In this document: positions 1 to 6,078 of the stretch, piece by piece
Position numbering within the stretch: position 1 is the stretch's first letter
Layout of the letters: every line of letters begins with the position of its first letter
NCBI GenBank assembly: GCA_029821455.1
Contig: JALGTI010000141.1
Span: 1 to 7,860 of the forward strand
DNA: 7,860 bases
Direction of reading: 5' to 3'
From: Candidatus Zipacnadia bacterium
GTDB lineage: Bacteria > Armatimonadota > Zipacnadia > Zipacnadales > Zipacnadaceae
Translations under genes and position numbers: made by a program
The notes under the pieces: generated by a model
Databases searched by the model: none
Told to the model about the DNA's origin: nothing
Seen by the model: the letters and a program-made list of their open reading frames with translations, nothing else

Positions 1-987
1 GTCTCCAGCTTCTACTCCAAGATAGCCCAGCCCGCGTTGACCAATCTGCGGGTGGATTACGGAGATGTTGAGACCTATGACTACTTCCCGCGCGAGCTGC
101 CGGACCTGTTCCATGGCTCACAGCTCACCGTGCTGGGACGCTACAAGGCCGGCAGCGCTGGCTCGACGAATCTGTTGCTGCGTGGTGAGACTGCGAAGGG
201 CAGGCAGACCTTCGAATTCGTTGCAGACTTCCCTGAGAAGCGACTTGAGTCTGATTATATCGCTGCACTGTGGGCCGCGCGGAAGATCGGCTTCCTGCTG
301 GACGAGATAAGACTGCATGGCGAGAAGGACGAATTGGTGGATGAGATAGTGAGGCTCAGTCGGGAGTACGGCATCCTGACCGAGTATACGGCCTTCCTCG
401 CCGACGAGGAGCGGGCGATACCATTGGCCGAGGCGGGAATGAGGGCTCGCGATAACCTAGGGGTAGGCGGCGCACCCGGCATGCCGGGAATGGGCCCAGG
501 GGGGCCTGCCGGTGTGTCAGGGGCGCAGAACGCCCAGATGCTGCAATACCAAGCCCAGGTCGCCTTCAACCAATACCTGGATGCCGAGGGCAATCTGCAG
601 CGTATCTCTAATGTGCAGCAGGTCGGCCAGCGTGGCTTTGCCAACCGGCAAGGGCGCTGGGAAGACCTGCGCTATGAACCCGAGATGGAGATTGAGCTGC
701 AGGTGCAGGCATACTCCGAGGCCCACTTCCAGCTCAGCCGCGAGTTCCCCACGCTTAACAAACAACTGGCTGTAGGTGATAACGTAGTCGTCATCATCAA
801 CGGACACGCAGTTGAGATAGGGACGGAGGGCAACACAGAACTGACGGAGGCTGACCTGGACGCCCTGCGCGCACAAGCGCAGCCCCCAATAGAGGACACA
901 ACTATGGGTCAGGCGCCGCAGCGTCAAAGCTGGATGCTGGCGCTGCTGGAGGCGGTGGTAGGGGCGATAAGGGGAATCCTAAGCTAA
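1..987 (+). CDS. VIT/VWA-domain-type protein, C-terminal part (5' end outside window)
   Basis: The frame is open from base 1, so these 328 residues are the C-terminal part of a longer protein. The first 50 residues include DYGDVETYDYFPRELPDLF followed by GSQLTVLGRY. From family knowledge this is the stretch just after the von Willebrand A domain in bacterial proteins related to inter-alpha-trypsin inhibitor heavy chains (VIT then VWA). A conserved helical block follows (about 88-135, with ALWAARKIGFLLDEIR and EYGILTEYTAFL). Next come a Gly/Pro/Met-rich linker (about 154-180), a conserved tail domain (GRWEDLRYEP, then YSEAHFQLSREFP and VGDNVVVIINGHAVEI), an acidic stretch and a hydrophobic last 20 residues. 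These proteins are thought to act at the envelope through metal-dependent adhesion, but no exact role is known. The gene converges on the minus-strand operon with 21 bp between stop codons. The VWA MIDAS motif would lie outside the window, so the family call rests on the C-terminal half. Confidence 0.82.
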   Translation, partial: VSSFYSKIAQPALTNLRVDYGDVETYDYFPRELPDLFHGSQLTVLGRYKAGSAGSTNLLLRGETAKGRQTFEFVADFPEKRLESDYIAALWAARKIGFLLDEIRLHGEKDELVDEIVRLSREYGILTEYTAFLADEERAIPLAEAGMRARDNLGVGGAPGMPGMGPGGPAGVSGAQNAQMLQYQAQVAFNQYLDAEGNLQRISNVQQVGQRGFANRQGRWEDLRYEPEMEIELQVQAYSEAHFQLSREFPTLNKQLAVGDNVVVIINGHAVEIGTEGNTELTEADLDALRAQAQPPIEDTTMGQAPQRQSWMLALLEAVVGAIRGILS

Positions 988-1008
988 GTCCAAAGCCGGG
1001 ATGGTGAC

Positions 1009-1293
1009 TTATAGCTCTGCGCCGGCGTCAGCGAGACGCTGGCGCAGTTGCTCTTGGGTAAGACCATATATCCGCAGCGTTTTTTCTCTGCTACGCTCAC
1101 CTGTAACAATCTCGATGTCGCTCTTACGGATTCCCAGTGCTTTAGCCAGGAACTTGCGGAGGGCCTCGTTGGCTGCGCCCTCAACCGGCGGGGCCTGGAG
1201 GCGTATCACAAGCCGGTCACCACGCCAGCCCGCAAAGGCCGTTCTCTTCGCGCGGGGGATGACCCTGACCTTGAGCTGGGCACACTCGGACAC
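1009..1293 (-). CDS. yggU: DUF167 / YggU family protein
   Basis: This is a 94-residue protein of the usual DUF167 size. It begins with LKVRVIPRAKRTAF (7-20), followed by LVIRLQAPPVEGAANEALRK (28-47), where APPVEGAAN is the family signature. GERSREKTLRIYGL lies at 65-78. The family is a small alpha/beta fold of unknown biochemical role, often encoded beside yggT. The start is GTG and directly abuts the TAG stop of the upstream protease gene. The stop codon occupies the preceding in-frame triplet, so no longer form exists without readthrough. No strong Shine-Dalgarno sequence is visible, which suggests translational coupling to the protease gene. It is probably the last gene of the operon and ends 21 bp from the convergent VWA-type gene. 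Family assignment is firm; function is unknown. Confidence 0.93.
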   Translation of the reverse strand: MSECAQLKVRVIPRAKRTAFAGWRGDRLVIRLQAPPVEGAANEALRKFLAKALGIRKSDIEIVTGERSREKTLRIYGLTQEQLRQRLADAGAEL

Positions 1294-2775
1294 CTAGAAC
1301 ACCGCCTGGGCGGCGACCAGGCAGAAGACCAAGCAATTATTGAGACTATGGGCCGCGATGCACGGCAGAAGGCTGCGGCTGCGCTCGTAGAGGATCGCCA
1401 GCAGCACTCCGATAGCAGCAATTGCCATAACCTGCTCGGGGGCGCTGGAGGGCTGGATGGCGTGGATAGTCGCAAAGAGAGCCGCTGTGAGCACTACGGC
1501 GGCGAACGGAGCCAGGGTCCGGCGTAGGCCCGGATAGATAAAGCCTCGAAACAGAATCTCCTCCAGGATCGGAGCAACTATCACGATGAGGGCGAAGTAG
1601 ATAGCCAACGCGGCCGGCGAACTGGTGCTGCTGATCATCTCCGTGGGTGTCGGTTGCGAATTGGGCGGAGCCTCGGGGCTGACGCCTAGCAGCTTCAAAG
1701 CCAGCAACGCCAGGCCCGCACCTCCGATCAGGACGGCGTAACCTGCAAGCCCCGTGGCGATGGCCGTAAGCGGCCGCCGGGCCCGAAAGCCCAGCAATCG
1801 CCAGGCCTGCCGGCCTCTACTGCGCGTCCGCCAGAGGGCGACCAAAATAGGGATGCCAAGGTAAAGAAGATAGGTGCCCGCGCGGACGAGTGCCGTGGCG
1901 ACCTCCGATTCACCGATTGTGGGGACAGCGGATAGAAGTGCTCCGCCTGCGCCTGCCACCACCAGGATCAGGAACACCAGGAGCAGAACCGCTTCAGCCA
2001 CATCCAAGACTTGCCAGGGCACGCGCAGCGGCAGGGCGGCCGGCCGCAGGGCCGGTTTAGTAATCAGGCGGCGGACAAGCGCCCACAGTATGATAGCGAG
2101 GCCGGTCAGGGTCAGTAGCGTGTAGACGAGGCCAATCAGGGCGGCGGCTACGCCCAGATGCGTTTGCCGCTGCTGCCAGTCAGCCTCGGCCAGCGCAGCC
2201 TGCTCGTCTGCGCCCACGCGCCAGTAATAGTCGGGCAGGACATAGGCAGTCAGCCACGAGTCCATTTGCCGCAGATGCGCCAGGTCTGCGGGCGACTGCT
2301 GCCGGGGCGATGCCGTGGCGTCGTAGATGTAGGACAGCAGCAGGCATAGTTCGGCGTGGTCGTGACTGCTCTGTAATGACTGTATCAGGTGTGCTTGTCC
2401 CTGCTTGAGGTAGCCACGCTTGGAGTAGATAATGCCCAGCCGCAGCAGCGCCGGCGCACTAGGATTTGCTCCCAAGGCCTGGCGCTCGTACATCGCCACC
2501 GCCATCTCCAGCAGTTCATGAGCGCGGGAGTCAGGAGGAGCGGCCGGATAGCGTGCATCCAGCAACAGGCCGATGCGATAGAGCAGGTCAGCCTGGATTG
2601 GCCGGGCAGCAGCACGGCTGCCCATCTCTTCTGATTCCGGCCCAGGCAACTCCTTGATGTTCACAAGTATGGTTGCGCTGGCCGCCGCCAGGGCGACCAG
2701 GAAGGCAATGCGGGGAAGATTGGAAGTGGCCGGCGACCGGCTCAAACCTGGCTCTAGCATGCTAGGCCCCTGCAT
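1294..2775 (-). CDS. CPBP-family intramembrane metalloprotease with N-terminal TPR-like domain
   Basis: This 493-residue membrane protein has the CPBP (CAAX protease/Abi) catalytic motifs in its last 100 residues: EEILFR at 405-410 (EExxxR), FATIH at 434-438 (FxxxH) and HSLNN at 476-480 (HxxxN). All expected catalytic residues are present, so it is probably active as a glutamic/metal-dependent intramembrane endopeptidase of unknown substrate. Hydrophobic segments lie near 22-40, 206-233, 256-285, 297-315, 335-362, 386-404, 419-440, 448-465 and 472-492. Between the first two lies a soluble helical region (about 60-195) with TPR-like text such as ALLRLGIIYSKRGYLKQGQAHL. Basic clusters at 234-251 and 316-334 predict cytoplasmic loops, putting the TPR-like region outside the membrane. 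The protein is much longer than typical CPBP members (about 200-300). An ATG five codons in, at 2760, has a better Shine-Dalgarno sequence (AGGGG, 6 nt upstream) and may be the true start. It lies between yggT and the DUF167 gene. Confidence 0.88.
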   Translation of the reverse strand: MQGPSMLEPGLSRSPATSNLPRIAFLVALAAASATILVNIKELPGPESEEMGSRAAARPIQADLLYRIGLLLDARYPAAPPDSRAHELLEMAVAMYERQALGANPSAPALLRLGIIYSKRGYLKQGQAHLIQSLQSSHDHAELCLLLSYIYDATASPRQQSPADLAHLRQMDSWLTAYVLPDYYWRVGADEQAALAEADWQQRQTHLGVAAALIGLVYTLLTLTGLAIILWALVRRLITKPALRPAALPLRVPWQVLDVAEAVLLLVFLILVVAGAGGALLSAVPTIGESEVATALVRAGTYLLYLGIPILVALWRTRSRGRQAWRLLGFRARRPLTAIATGLAGYAVLIGGAGLALLALKLLGVSPEAPPNSQPTPTEMISSTSSPAALAIYFALIVIVAPILEEILFRGFIYPGLRRTLAPFAAVVLTAALFATIHAIQPSSAPEQVMAIAAIGVLLAILYERSRSLLPCIAAHSLNNCLVFCLVAAQAVF

Positions 2776-2788
2776 CTTGCGGCGAAGC

Positions 2789-3091
2789 TCAATGTGTCAA
2801 CAAGCTCAGCGAGAGAGCGGAAATGATCACACGTTGGAGCAGTATCAACCCAAAGTATAGCACCAGCGGCGAGATGTCAATGGGAGAGCCGGCCATATAG
2901 GGGCGCAACAGGCGGCGGATCGGGGCCAGAAGCGGCTCTGTCAGAGCATACAGCGGAGGGCCGACAGTGCGCATAAGGGGGTGATAGGTGGGCAGCCGCA
3001 CCCAACTGAGAATGACGCGCGCAAACAGCACTACATAGTAGAGCAAAAAGACCAGCTTTATGAGAGAGATTAACCCAAGCGTGAACGGCAC
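2789..3091 (-). CDS. yggT: YggT/YlmG family membrane protein
   Basis: This is a small integral membrane protein of about 100 residues with two hydrophobic segments (about 5-27 and 70-95). They flank the family motif region: FARVILSWVRLP, then LTEPLLAPIRRLLRP and IDISPLVLYFGLILLQR. The YggT/YlmG family occurs next to sepF in Gram-positives and cyanobacteria and next to proC/yggS in proteobacteria. It has been linked to cell division or nucleoid and envelope organisation, and its molecular role is unknown. The frame also allows a TTG start at 3100, but GGGA would then touch the start codon. The GTG at 3091 has AGGGA 9 nt and AGG 3 nt upstream, so it is preferred. The gene begins 12 bp after the proC stop and ends 13 bp before the protease ATG, so it is translationally packed within the operon. 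Confidence 0.92.
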   Translation of the reverse strand: MPFTLGLISLIKLVFLLYYVVLFARVILSWVRLPTYHPLMRTVGPPLYALTEPLLAPIRRLLRPYMAGSPIDISPLVLYFGLILLQRVIISALSLSLLTH

Positions 3092-3103
3092 CAGCCTCAA
3101 TCC

Positions 3104-3919
3104 CTACTTTCCCAGCTCCTCGGAACGGCGAGCTGCGGCGAGGACCGCCTCAATGACCGCCGAACGCAAGCCACCGGCCTCCAGGGCACTGAGGCCGGCA
3201 ATGGTTGTTCCGCCTGGGGAGGCTACCATATCTTTAAGCAAGGCCGGCGAGTCCAGCTCCTGACACAGTTTTGCCGCACCCATCACCGTCTGGGTGGCTA
3301 GCTCGAGCGCTGCTTTGCGCGGCAGGCCAGCCGCCACACCACCATCAGCCAATGCCTCGATGAACACAGCCAAGAAGGCCGGGCCACTACCCGAGAGGCC
3401 TGTGACGGCATCCATCAACCTCTCTTCGACAGGTAGGGCAACTCCCACGGCCTCAAGCAGCCGCTGGACCTCGGCCGCCTGCTGGTCAGTGACCTTTGCG
3501 TCCACGGCATACGCACTGGCAGCGGTCTGGACGGTGGCCGGTATGTTGGGCATCACCCGCACCAGCGCCGGCGCATCTCCCAGTAACTCGCGCAGCCGGC
3601 CTATGGTCACTCCGGCCATTATGGAGATTACCAGTTGGCCATCCGACACGGCATCACGCAGGCTCGGCAGTACAGCAGCCGCCACCTGTGGCTTGATGGC
3701 CACCAGGACGGCTTCCGACTGCGCGACGGCCGCAGCATTGTCGTCGGTGACAGCTACGCCTAGTTCGGTGGTGAGCGCTTGCCGGCGAGAGGCGTCAACA
3801 TCGGAGACGATGATTTCGGCAGGCTCAAGTATGCCCTGGCCAACAAAGCCGCGCACCAGCGCCGCGCCCATCATCCCACCGCCGATAACTGCCAGCTTGT
3901 AGCTGTTTTGCGCGGTCAT
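3104..3919 (-). CDS. proC: Pyrroline-5-carboxylate reductase
   Basis: It catalyses the last step of proline synthesis, NAD(P)H-dependent reduction of 1-pyrroline-5-carboxylate to L-proline, in the cytoplasm. From the chosen ATG the protein has 271 residues, the normal ProC length. The N-terminal Rossmann dinucleotide site reads VIGGGMMGAALVRGF (11-25). The central part has AIKPQ (74-78) and RVMPNIPA (121-128). The C-terminal dimerisation and active-site domain has DAVTGLSGSGPAF (170-182) and ASPGGTTIAGL (233-243), the P5C reductase signature. The frame continues upstream to a GTG at 3976, but the extra 19 residues lie before the Rossmann fold and overlap a strong hairpin. The ATG at 3919 has GAGAAG about 7 nt upstream and is preferred. 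The gene follows sepF after 87 bp and is 12 bp from yggT. A proC-yggT pairing is common across bacteria. No broken motif is seen. Confidence 0.96.
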   Translation of the reverse strand: MTAQNSYKLAVIGGGMMGAALVRGFVGQGILEPAEIIVSDVDASRRQALTTELGVAVTDDNAAAVAQSEAVLVAIKPQVAAAVLPSLRDAVSDGQLVISIMAGVTIGRLRELLGDAPALVRVMPNIPATVQTAASAYAVDAKVTDQQAAEVQRLLEAVGVALPVEERLMDAVTGLSGSGPAFLAVFIEALADGGVAAGLPRKAALELATQTVMGAAKLCQELDSPALLKDMVASPGGTTIAGLSALEAGGLRSAVIEAVLAAARRSEELGK

Positions 3920-3946
3920 CACGTCACTTCTCTTGGTTTCAGTCAC

Positions 3947-3987
3947 AGCGTGGCCGGTCCTCAACGAGGAGTCCACCGGGCCACGCT
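3947..3987 (-). repeat. Strong imperfect hairpin in the sepF-proC spacer
   Basis: AGCGTGGCC (3947-3955) and GGCCACGCT (3979-3987) are a perfect 9-bp inverted repeat. The pairing extends by GGT/ACC (3956-3958 with 3975-3977) past one bulged G at 3978. Inside the loop, CCTC and GAGG (3959-3962 and 3966-3969) can form a second small stem. In the operon transcript this lies after the sepF stop and 27 nt before the proC ATG. No U-run follows it in the minus-strand transcript, so it is not a standard intrinsic terminator. It could be an mRNA-stability or processing element between the two genes; that function is inference. Confidence 0.6.
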
Positions 3988-4006
3988 TTGCTGGGATCGG
4001 CCCGGC

Positions 4007-4465
4007 CTAGTACGCGGCCTCGAAGTCGTCCTCATAGCGGTCGGCAGCCGTGCGCGAGGGGTCCAGGACGAGCTTCTCAACCGGCATATCGAAGGGTGAG
4101 CAGACATAGACCCAAGTACCGACCTTGCGCATATAGCCATTGAGGCCGTAGGTGACCCCACCCAGGAAGTCGCGGACACGTCGGGCTTCATCGGGCGGCG
4201 TCTCTTCGAGATTAAGCAGCACCGGAATCTGACGCTTGATCTCGTCTGCGACCGCAGTGGCCTCATCCATAGTACTGGGCTCGGCACGCACAATGGGACA
4301 GTTGACGCTGTCGTGCCTGTCGGGGTACAGCGGGGTTATGTTGTCGCTGGTCTCCTCGGTACCGGATTCGGAGTTAAGCACCTCACGGTAGCGGCGGCGG
4401 GGGTCGGTACGGTGTTTGCCCAAGCCAACCAAATCAAGGGCTGTTGCCAGTAGTCCGTTCGACAT
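4007..4465 (-). CDS. sepF: Cell division protein SepF
   Basis: SepF is a membrane-bound partner of FtsZ that helps anchor and align the Z ring, and it replaces FtsA in many bacteria. From the chosen ATG it has 152 residues, typical for the family. The N-terminus (about 1-16, NGLLATALDLVGLG) fits the amphipathic membrane-binding helix. A polar, variable linker follows (17-55). The C-terminal SepF core (about 57-137) has the family pattern: PIVRAEPSTMDEATAVADEI, then IPVLLNLEETPPDEARRVRDF, then GVTYGLNGYMRKVGTWVYVCSP. The frame extends upstream to 4549, but only the ATG at 4465 has a strong Shine-Dalgarno sequence (GGGAGGGA, 7 nt upstream), and it places the membrane helix at the very N-terminus. 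It sits between yggS and proC, the ylmE-sepF-ylmG type of context. The acidic, aromatic C-terminal tail (DRYEDDFEAAY) is not part of the core fold. Confidence 0.95.
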   Translation of the reverse strand: MSNGLLATALDLVGLGKHRTDPRRRYREVLNSESGTEETSDNITPLYPDRHDSVNCPIVRAEPSTMDEATAVADEIKRQIPVLLNLEETPPDEARRVRDFLGGVTYGLNGYMRKVGTWVYVCSPFDMPVEKLVLDPSRTAADRYEDDFEAAY

Positions 4466-4565
4466 CCTCTGATCCCTCCCGTAGTGTGATGTTATGCTAT
4501 GATGTTGCTGTGTATGCGATGTCGAGTTGTCTGTATCTAAAGCGCACACCTATTAGAGGCAGGCA
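4466..4565 (-). promoter_or_regulatory. sepF leader with a 7-bp direct repeat
   Basis: This 100-bp spacer between the yggS stop and the sepF start is the longest gap in the operon and is more A/T-rich than the genes beside it. It contains two copies of TGATGTT (4487-4493 and 4500-4506), 13 bp apart start to start, just upstream of the sepF ribosome binding site at 4473-4480. I found no convincing -10/-35 pair on the minus strand; TCGACA with CATAGC is the best and is weak. It may hold an internal promoter or operator for sepF, but the sequence alone does not show this. Confidence 0.3.
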
Positions 4566-5264
4566 TCAACTCGGTCGCGGGCCGAATATCGCCGTGCCGA
4601 TGCGTACGATGGTGGCTCCCTCCTCGATGGCCACCTCATAGTCCTGTGTCATCCCCATTGACAGATGCCGCAGGGCGTCGGCCGGCAACCCTTCGGCTGC
4701 CAATTGCGCCTTGAGCCTGGCCAATTGCTGATAGACAGGCCGCGAATGCTCAGGGTTCTCGTCATAAGGGGCCATCGTCATCAGGCCCTGCAGATCCAGG
4801 TTGGGAAGCTGCAGAGCGGCCTCCGCTAGCTCCAGAACCCGGTCCGAAGTAGTGCCGAATTTGCTATCCTCCGCGGCGCAGTTGACTTCGATGAGCACAG
4901 GTTGCTTGCGACCGTGCTGGCCGGCGCGGCGGTTAATCTCCTCGGCCAGCCTCAGGCTGTCCAGGGAATGAATCATATCGCAGAAGGGCGCGAGGTACTT
5001 GACTTTGTTACGTTGGAGGTGGCCGATGAAATGCCACTGCACCTGAGGGAGGTCGGATAGCTCGGTGCGCTTGGCTACCATTTCCTGGGCATAGTTCTCG
5101 CCCAATGCCACAGCACCGGCCCGGACCGCCTCGGCTATCTGCTCGGTGCTGCGGGTCTTAGTCACACAGACCAGCAACACCTCGTCCGCGCTGCGGCCAG
5201 TCCGCTCAGCAGCCTCTTGCATACGCTGCTTGACCTGTTGCAGCCGTTGTGGAATTTCGGTCAT
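4566..5264 (-). CDS. yggS: YggS/YlmE family PLP homeostasis protein (PLPBP)
   Basis: This 232-residue single-domain protein has the alanine-racemase-like TIM-barrel fold and binds pyridoxal 5'-phosphate without a known catalytic reaction. The family keeps free PLP and amino-acid pools balanced. K36 in VCVTKT is the expected PLP-linked lysine. Other family motifs present are GENY (55-58), WHFIGHLQRNK (77-87), EVNCAAEDSKFG (126-137), GLMTM (160-164) and LSMGMTQDYEVAIEEG (201-216) followed by VRIGTAIFG (220-228). The last two form the phosphate-binding end of the barrel. Length and motifs are complete, and the ATG gives the normal N-terminus. No clear Shine-Dalgarno sequence is seen, so coupling to the upstream zinc-ribbon gene (28 bp away) is likely. 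It is immediately upstream of sepF, as ylmE is in Gram-positives, and two genes from proC. Confidence 0.95.
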   Translation of the reverse strand: MTEIPQRLQQVKQRMQEAAERTGRSADEVLLVCVTKTRSTEQIAEAVRAGAVALGENYAQEMVAKRTELSDLPQVQWHFIGHLQRNKVKYLAPFCDMIHSLDSLRLAEEINRRAGQHGRKQPVLIEVNCAAEDSKFGTTSDRVLELAEAALQLPNLDLQGLMTMAPYDENPEHSRPVYQQLARLKAQLAAEGLPADALRHLSMGMTQDYEVAIEEGATIVRIGTAIFGPRPS

Positions 5265-5292
5265 GGCGCAATCGTCTCTGCTGCTTTCGCCC

Positions 5293-6078
5293 TTACTCGC
5301 GTTCTAGGGCCCAGCCCCCTGTATCTTCTTCCTCTTTTTCCTCTTTTTCCTCTTCCAACTCGACCGTACCCGGAGGGGGTGGGGGTGGTGCGAACTCTTC
5401 TTCCTCTGCTGCGGCTTCAGGCTCGGCTTCTGCTTCGACTGTTTCGTCAAGTTCGATAGCGCCTGGAGGGGGTGGCGGCGCGAATGCCTCTTCCTCTACT
5501 GCAACTTCGGCTGGCTCTTCGATATCAATCGCACCCGGAGGGGGAGGTGGTGCGAACGCTTCTTCCTCTGCTTCGGCCTCAACTGCTTCCTCAGGTTCGA
5601 TCGCGCCCGGAGGCGGAGGTGGCGCGAACGCTTCTTCCTCTTCCTCCAGTTCGATTGCGCCTGGCGGCGGGACAACTGGCTCTTCCGGCAGCGCGGCTTC
5701 TTCAAGCCCAGCCGCCGCCGCGGCCAATTCGTCCTCGGCGGGGGCCTCAGCCGCTTCGGCCTCGACCGCCTCGAACTCGCCCGCCAGACCCGCCCCGGCG
5801 GCTTCAGCCAGCCCCGGGCCAGCGCCCACAAGGCCGCTGCCGACTGCCTCAGCAACCATCGCGGCTGCTGCAGCCATATTGGGTACAGGTTGCGCCCCTT
5901 CAACGATTGCAGCGCCACAGGCGTGGCAGAACTGAGCGTCAGCAGGATTCTGGGCGGCGCACTGCGGACACGGCTGGCCACCGTCCAGCCTCGCCAGTTG
6001 TTTGAAACACATTAAGCAAGCGCCACGTTGTTGGGGGTTCTCATAACCACAAGCGGTACAATAGGTCCCGGCCACCAT
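5293..6078 (-). CDS. Double zinc-ribbon protein with acidic polyproline repeats
   Basis: I do not recognise a named family beyond the zinc ribbons. From the chosen ATG it has 261 residues. Two ribbons come first: C7-C10/C21-C24 and C37-C40/C51-C54, each CxxC-x10-CxxC; the second resembles the double zinc ribbon class (CPQCAAQNPADAQFCHACG). An Ala/Gly-rich stretch follows (68-130). Then come five repeats of the type FAPPPPPGAIE plus a Glu/Ala-rich segment (136-250), then a highly acidic end (ELEEEKEEKEEE) and GGWALERE. There is no signal peptide or membrane segment, so it is probably cytoplasmic, with a disordered acidic tail and a metal-binding head. The frame extends upstream to 6384, but only the ATG at 6078 has a Shine-Dalgarno sequence (GAGGG, 7 nt upstream), lies just downstream of a good promoter, and starts right before the first ribbon. 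It is the first gene of the yggS-sepF block. Possible roles include scaffold or interaction protein; this is inference. Confidence 0.85.
   Translation of the reverse strand: MVAGTYCTACGYENPQQRGACLMCFKQLARLDGGQPCPQCAAQNPADAQFCHACGAAIVEGAQPVPNMAAAAAMVAEAVGSGLVGAGPGLAEAAGAGLAGEFEAVEAEAAEAPAEDELAAAAAGLEEAALPEEPVVPPPGAIELEEEEEAFAPPPPPGAIEPEEAVEAEAEEEAFAPPPPPGAIDIEEPAEVAVEEEAFAPPPPPGAIELDETVEAEAEPEAAAEEEEFAPPPPPPGTVELEEEKEEKEEEDTGGWALERE
5359..5687 (-). repeat. Coding repeat array: five acidic/polyproline units
   Basis: Inside the zinc-ribbon gene, five related DNA units begin (plus-strand anchors) near 5359, 5452, 5524, 5596 and 5650. The distances are 93, 72, 72 and 54 bp, that is 31, 24, 24 and 18 codons. 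Each encodes PPP to PPPPPP followed by G(A/T)(I/V) and an acidic segment. The two 24-codon units are the most alike. Spacings are multiples of three, so length change has kept the frame. The plus strand is rich in G-runs here because it is complementary to proline codons. Confidence 0.85.

Noticed and set aside
255..644. Minus-strand frame of about 130 codons
   Set aside because: It lies opposite the VIT/VWA-type gene. Its proline-rich part is the complement of the Gly/Met/Pro linker.
1048..1527. Plus-strand frame of about 160 codons
   Set aside because: It is antisense to the DUF167 gene and the catalytic end of the protease, with no recognisable domain.
3294..3902. Open plus-strand frame of about 200 codons
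   Set aside because: It is fully antisense to proC, whose motifs are intact. The Ser/Thr/Ala-rich product is typical of an opposite-strand shadow in GC-rich DNA.
5359..5687. Possible CRISPR or non-coding tandem repeat
   Set aside because: Repeat spacings are all multiples of three but unequal (54, 72, 72, 93 bp), the repeats are not identical, and they are explained as protein repeats.
5249..5935. Long plus-strand frame rich in Gly, Ser and Ala with GGGGGANASSSS repeats
   Set aside because: It is the complement of the PPPPPGAI/Glu-rich repeats of the minus-strand zinc-ribbon gene. It has no ribosome binding site and overlaps the start of yggS. The glycine repeats only mirror proline codons.
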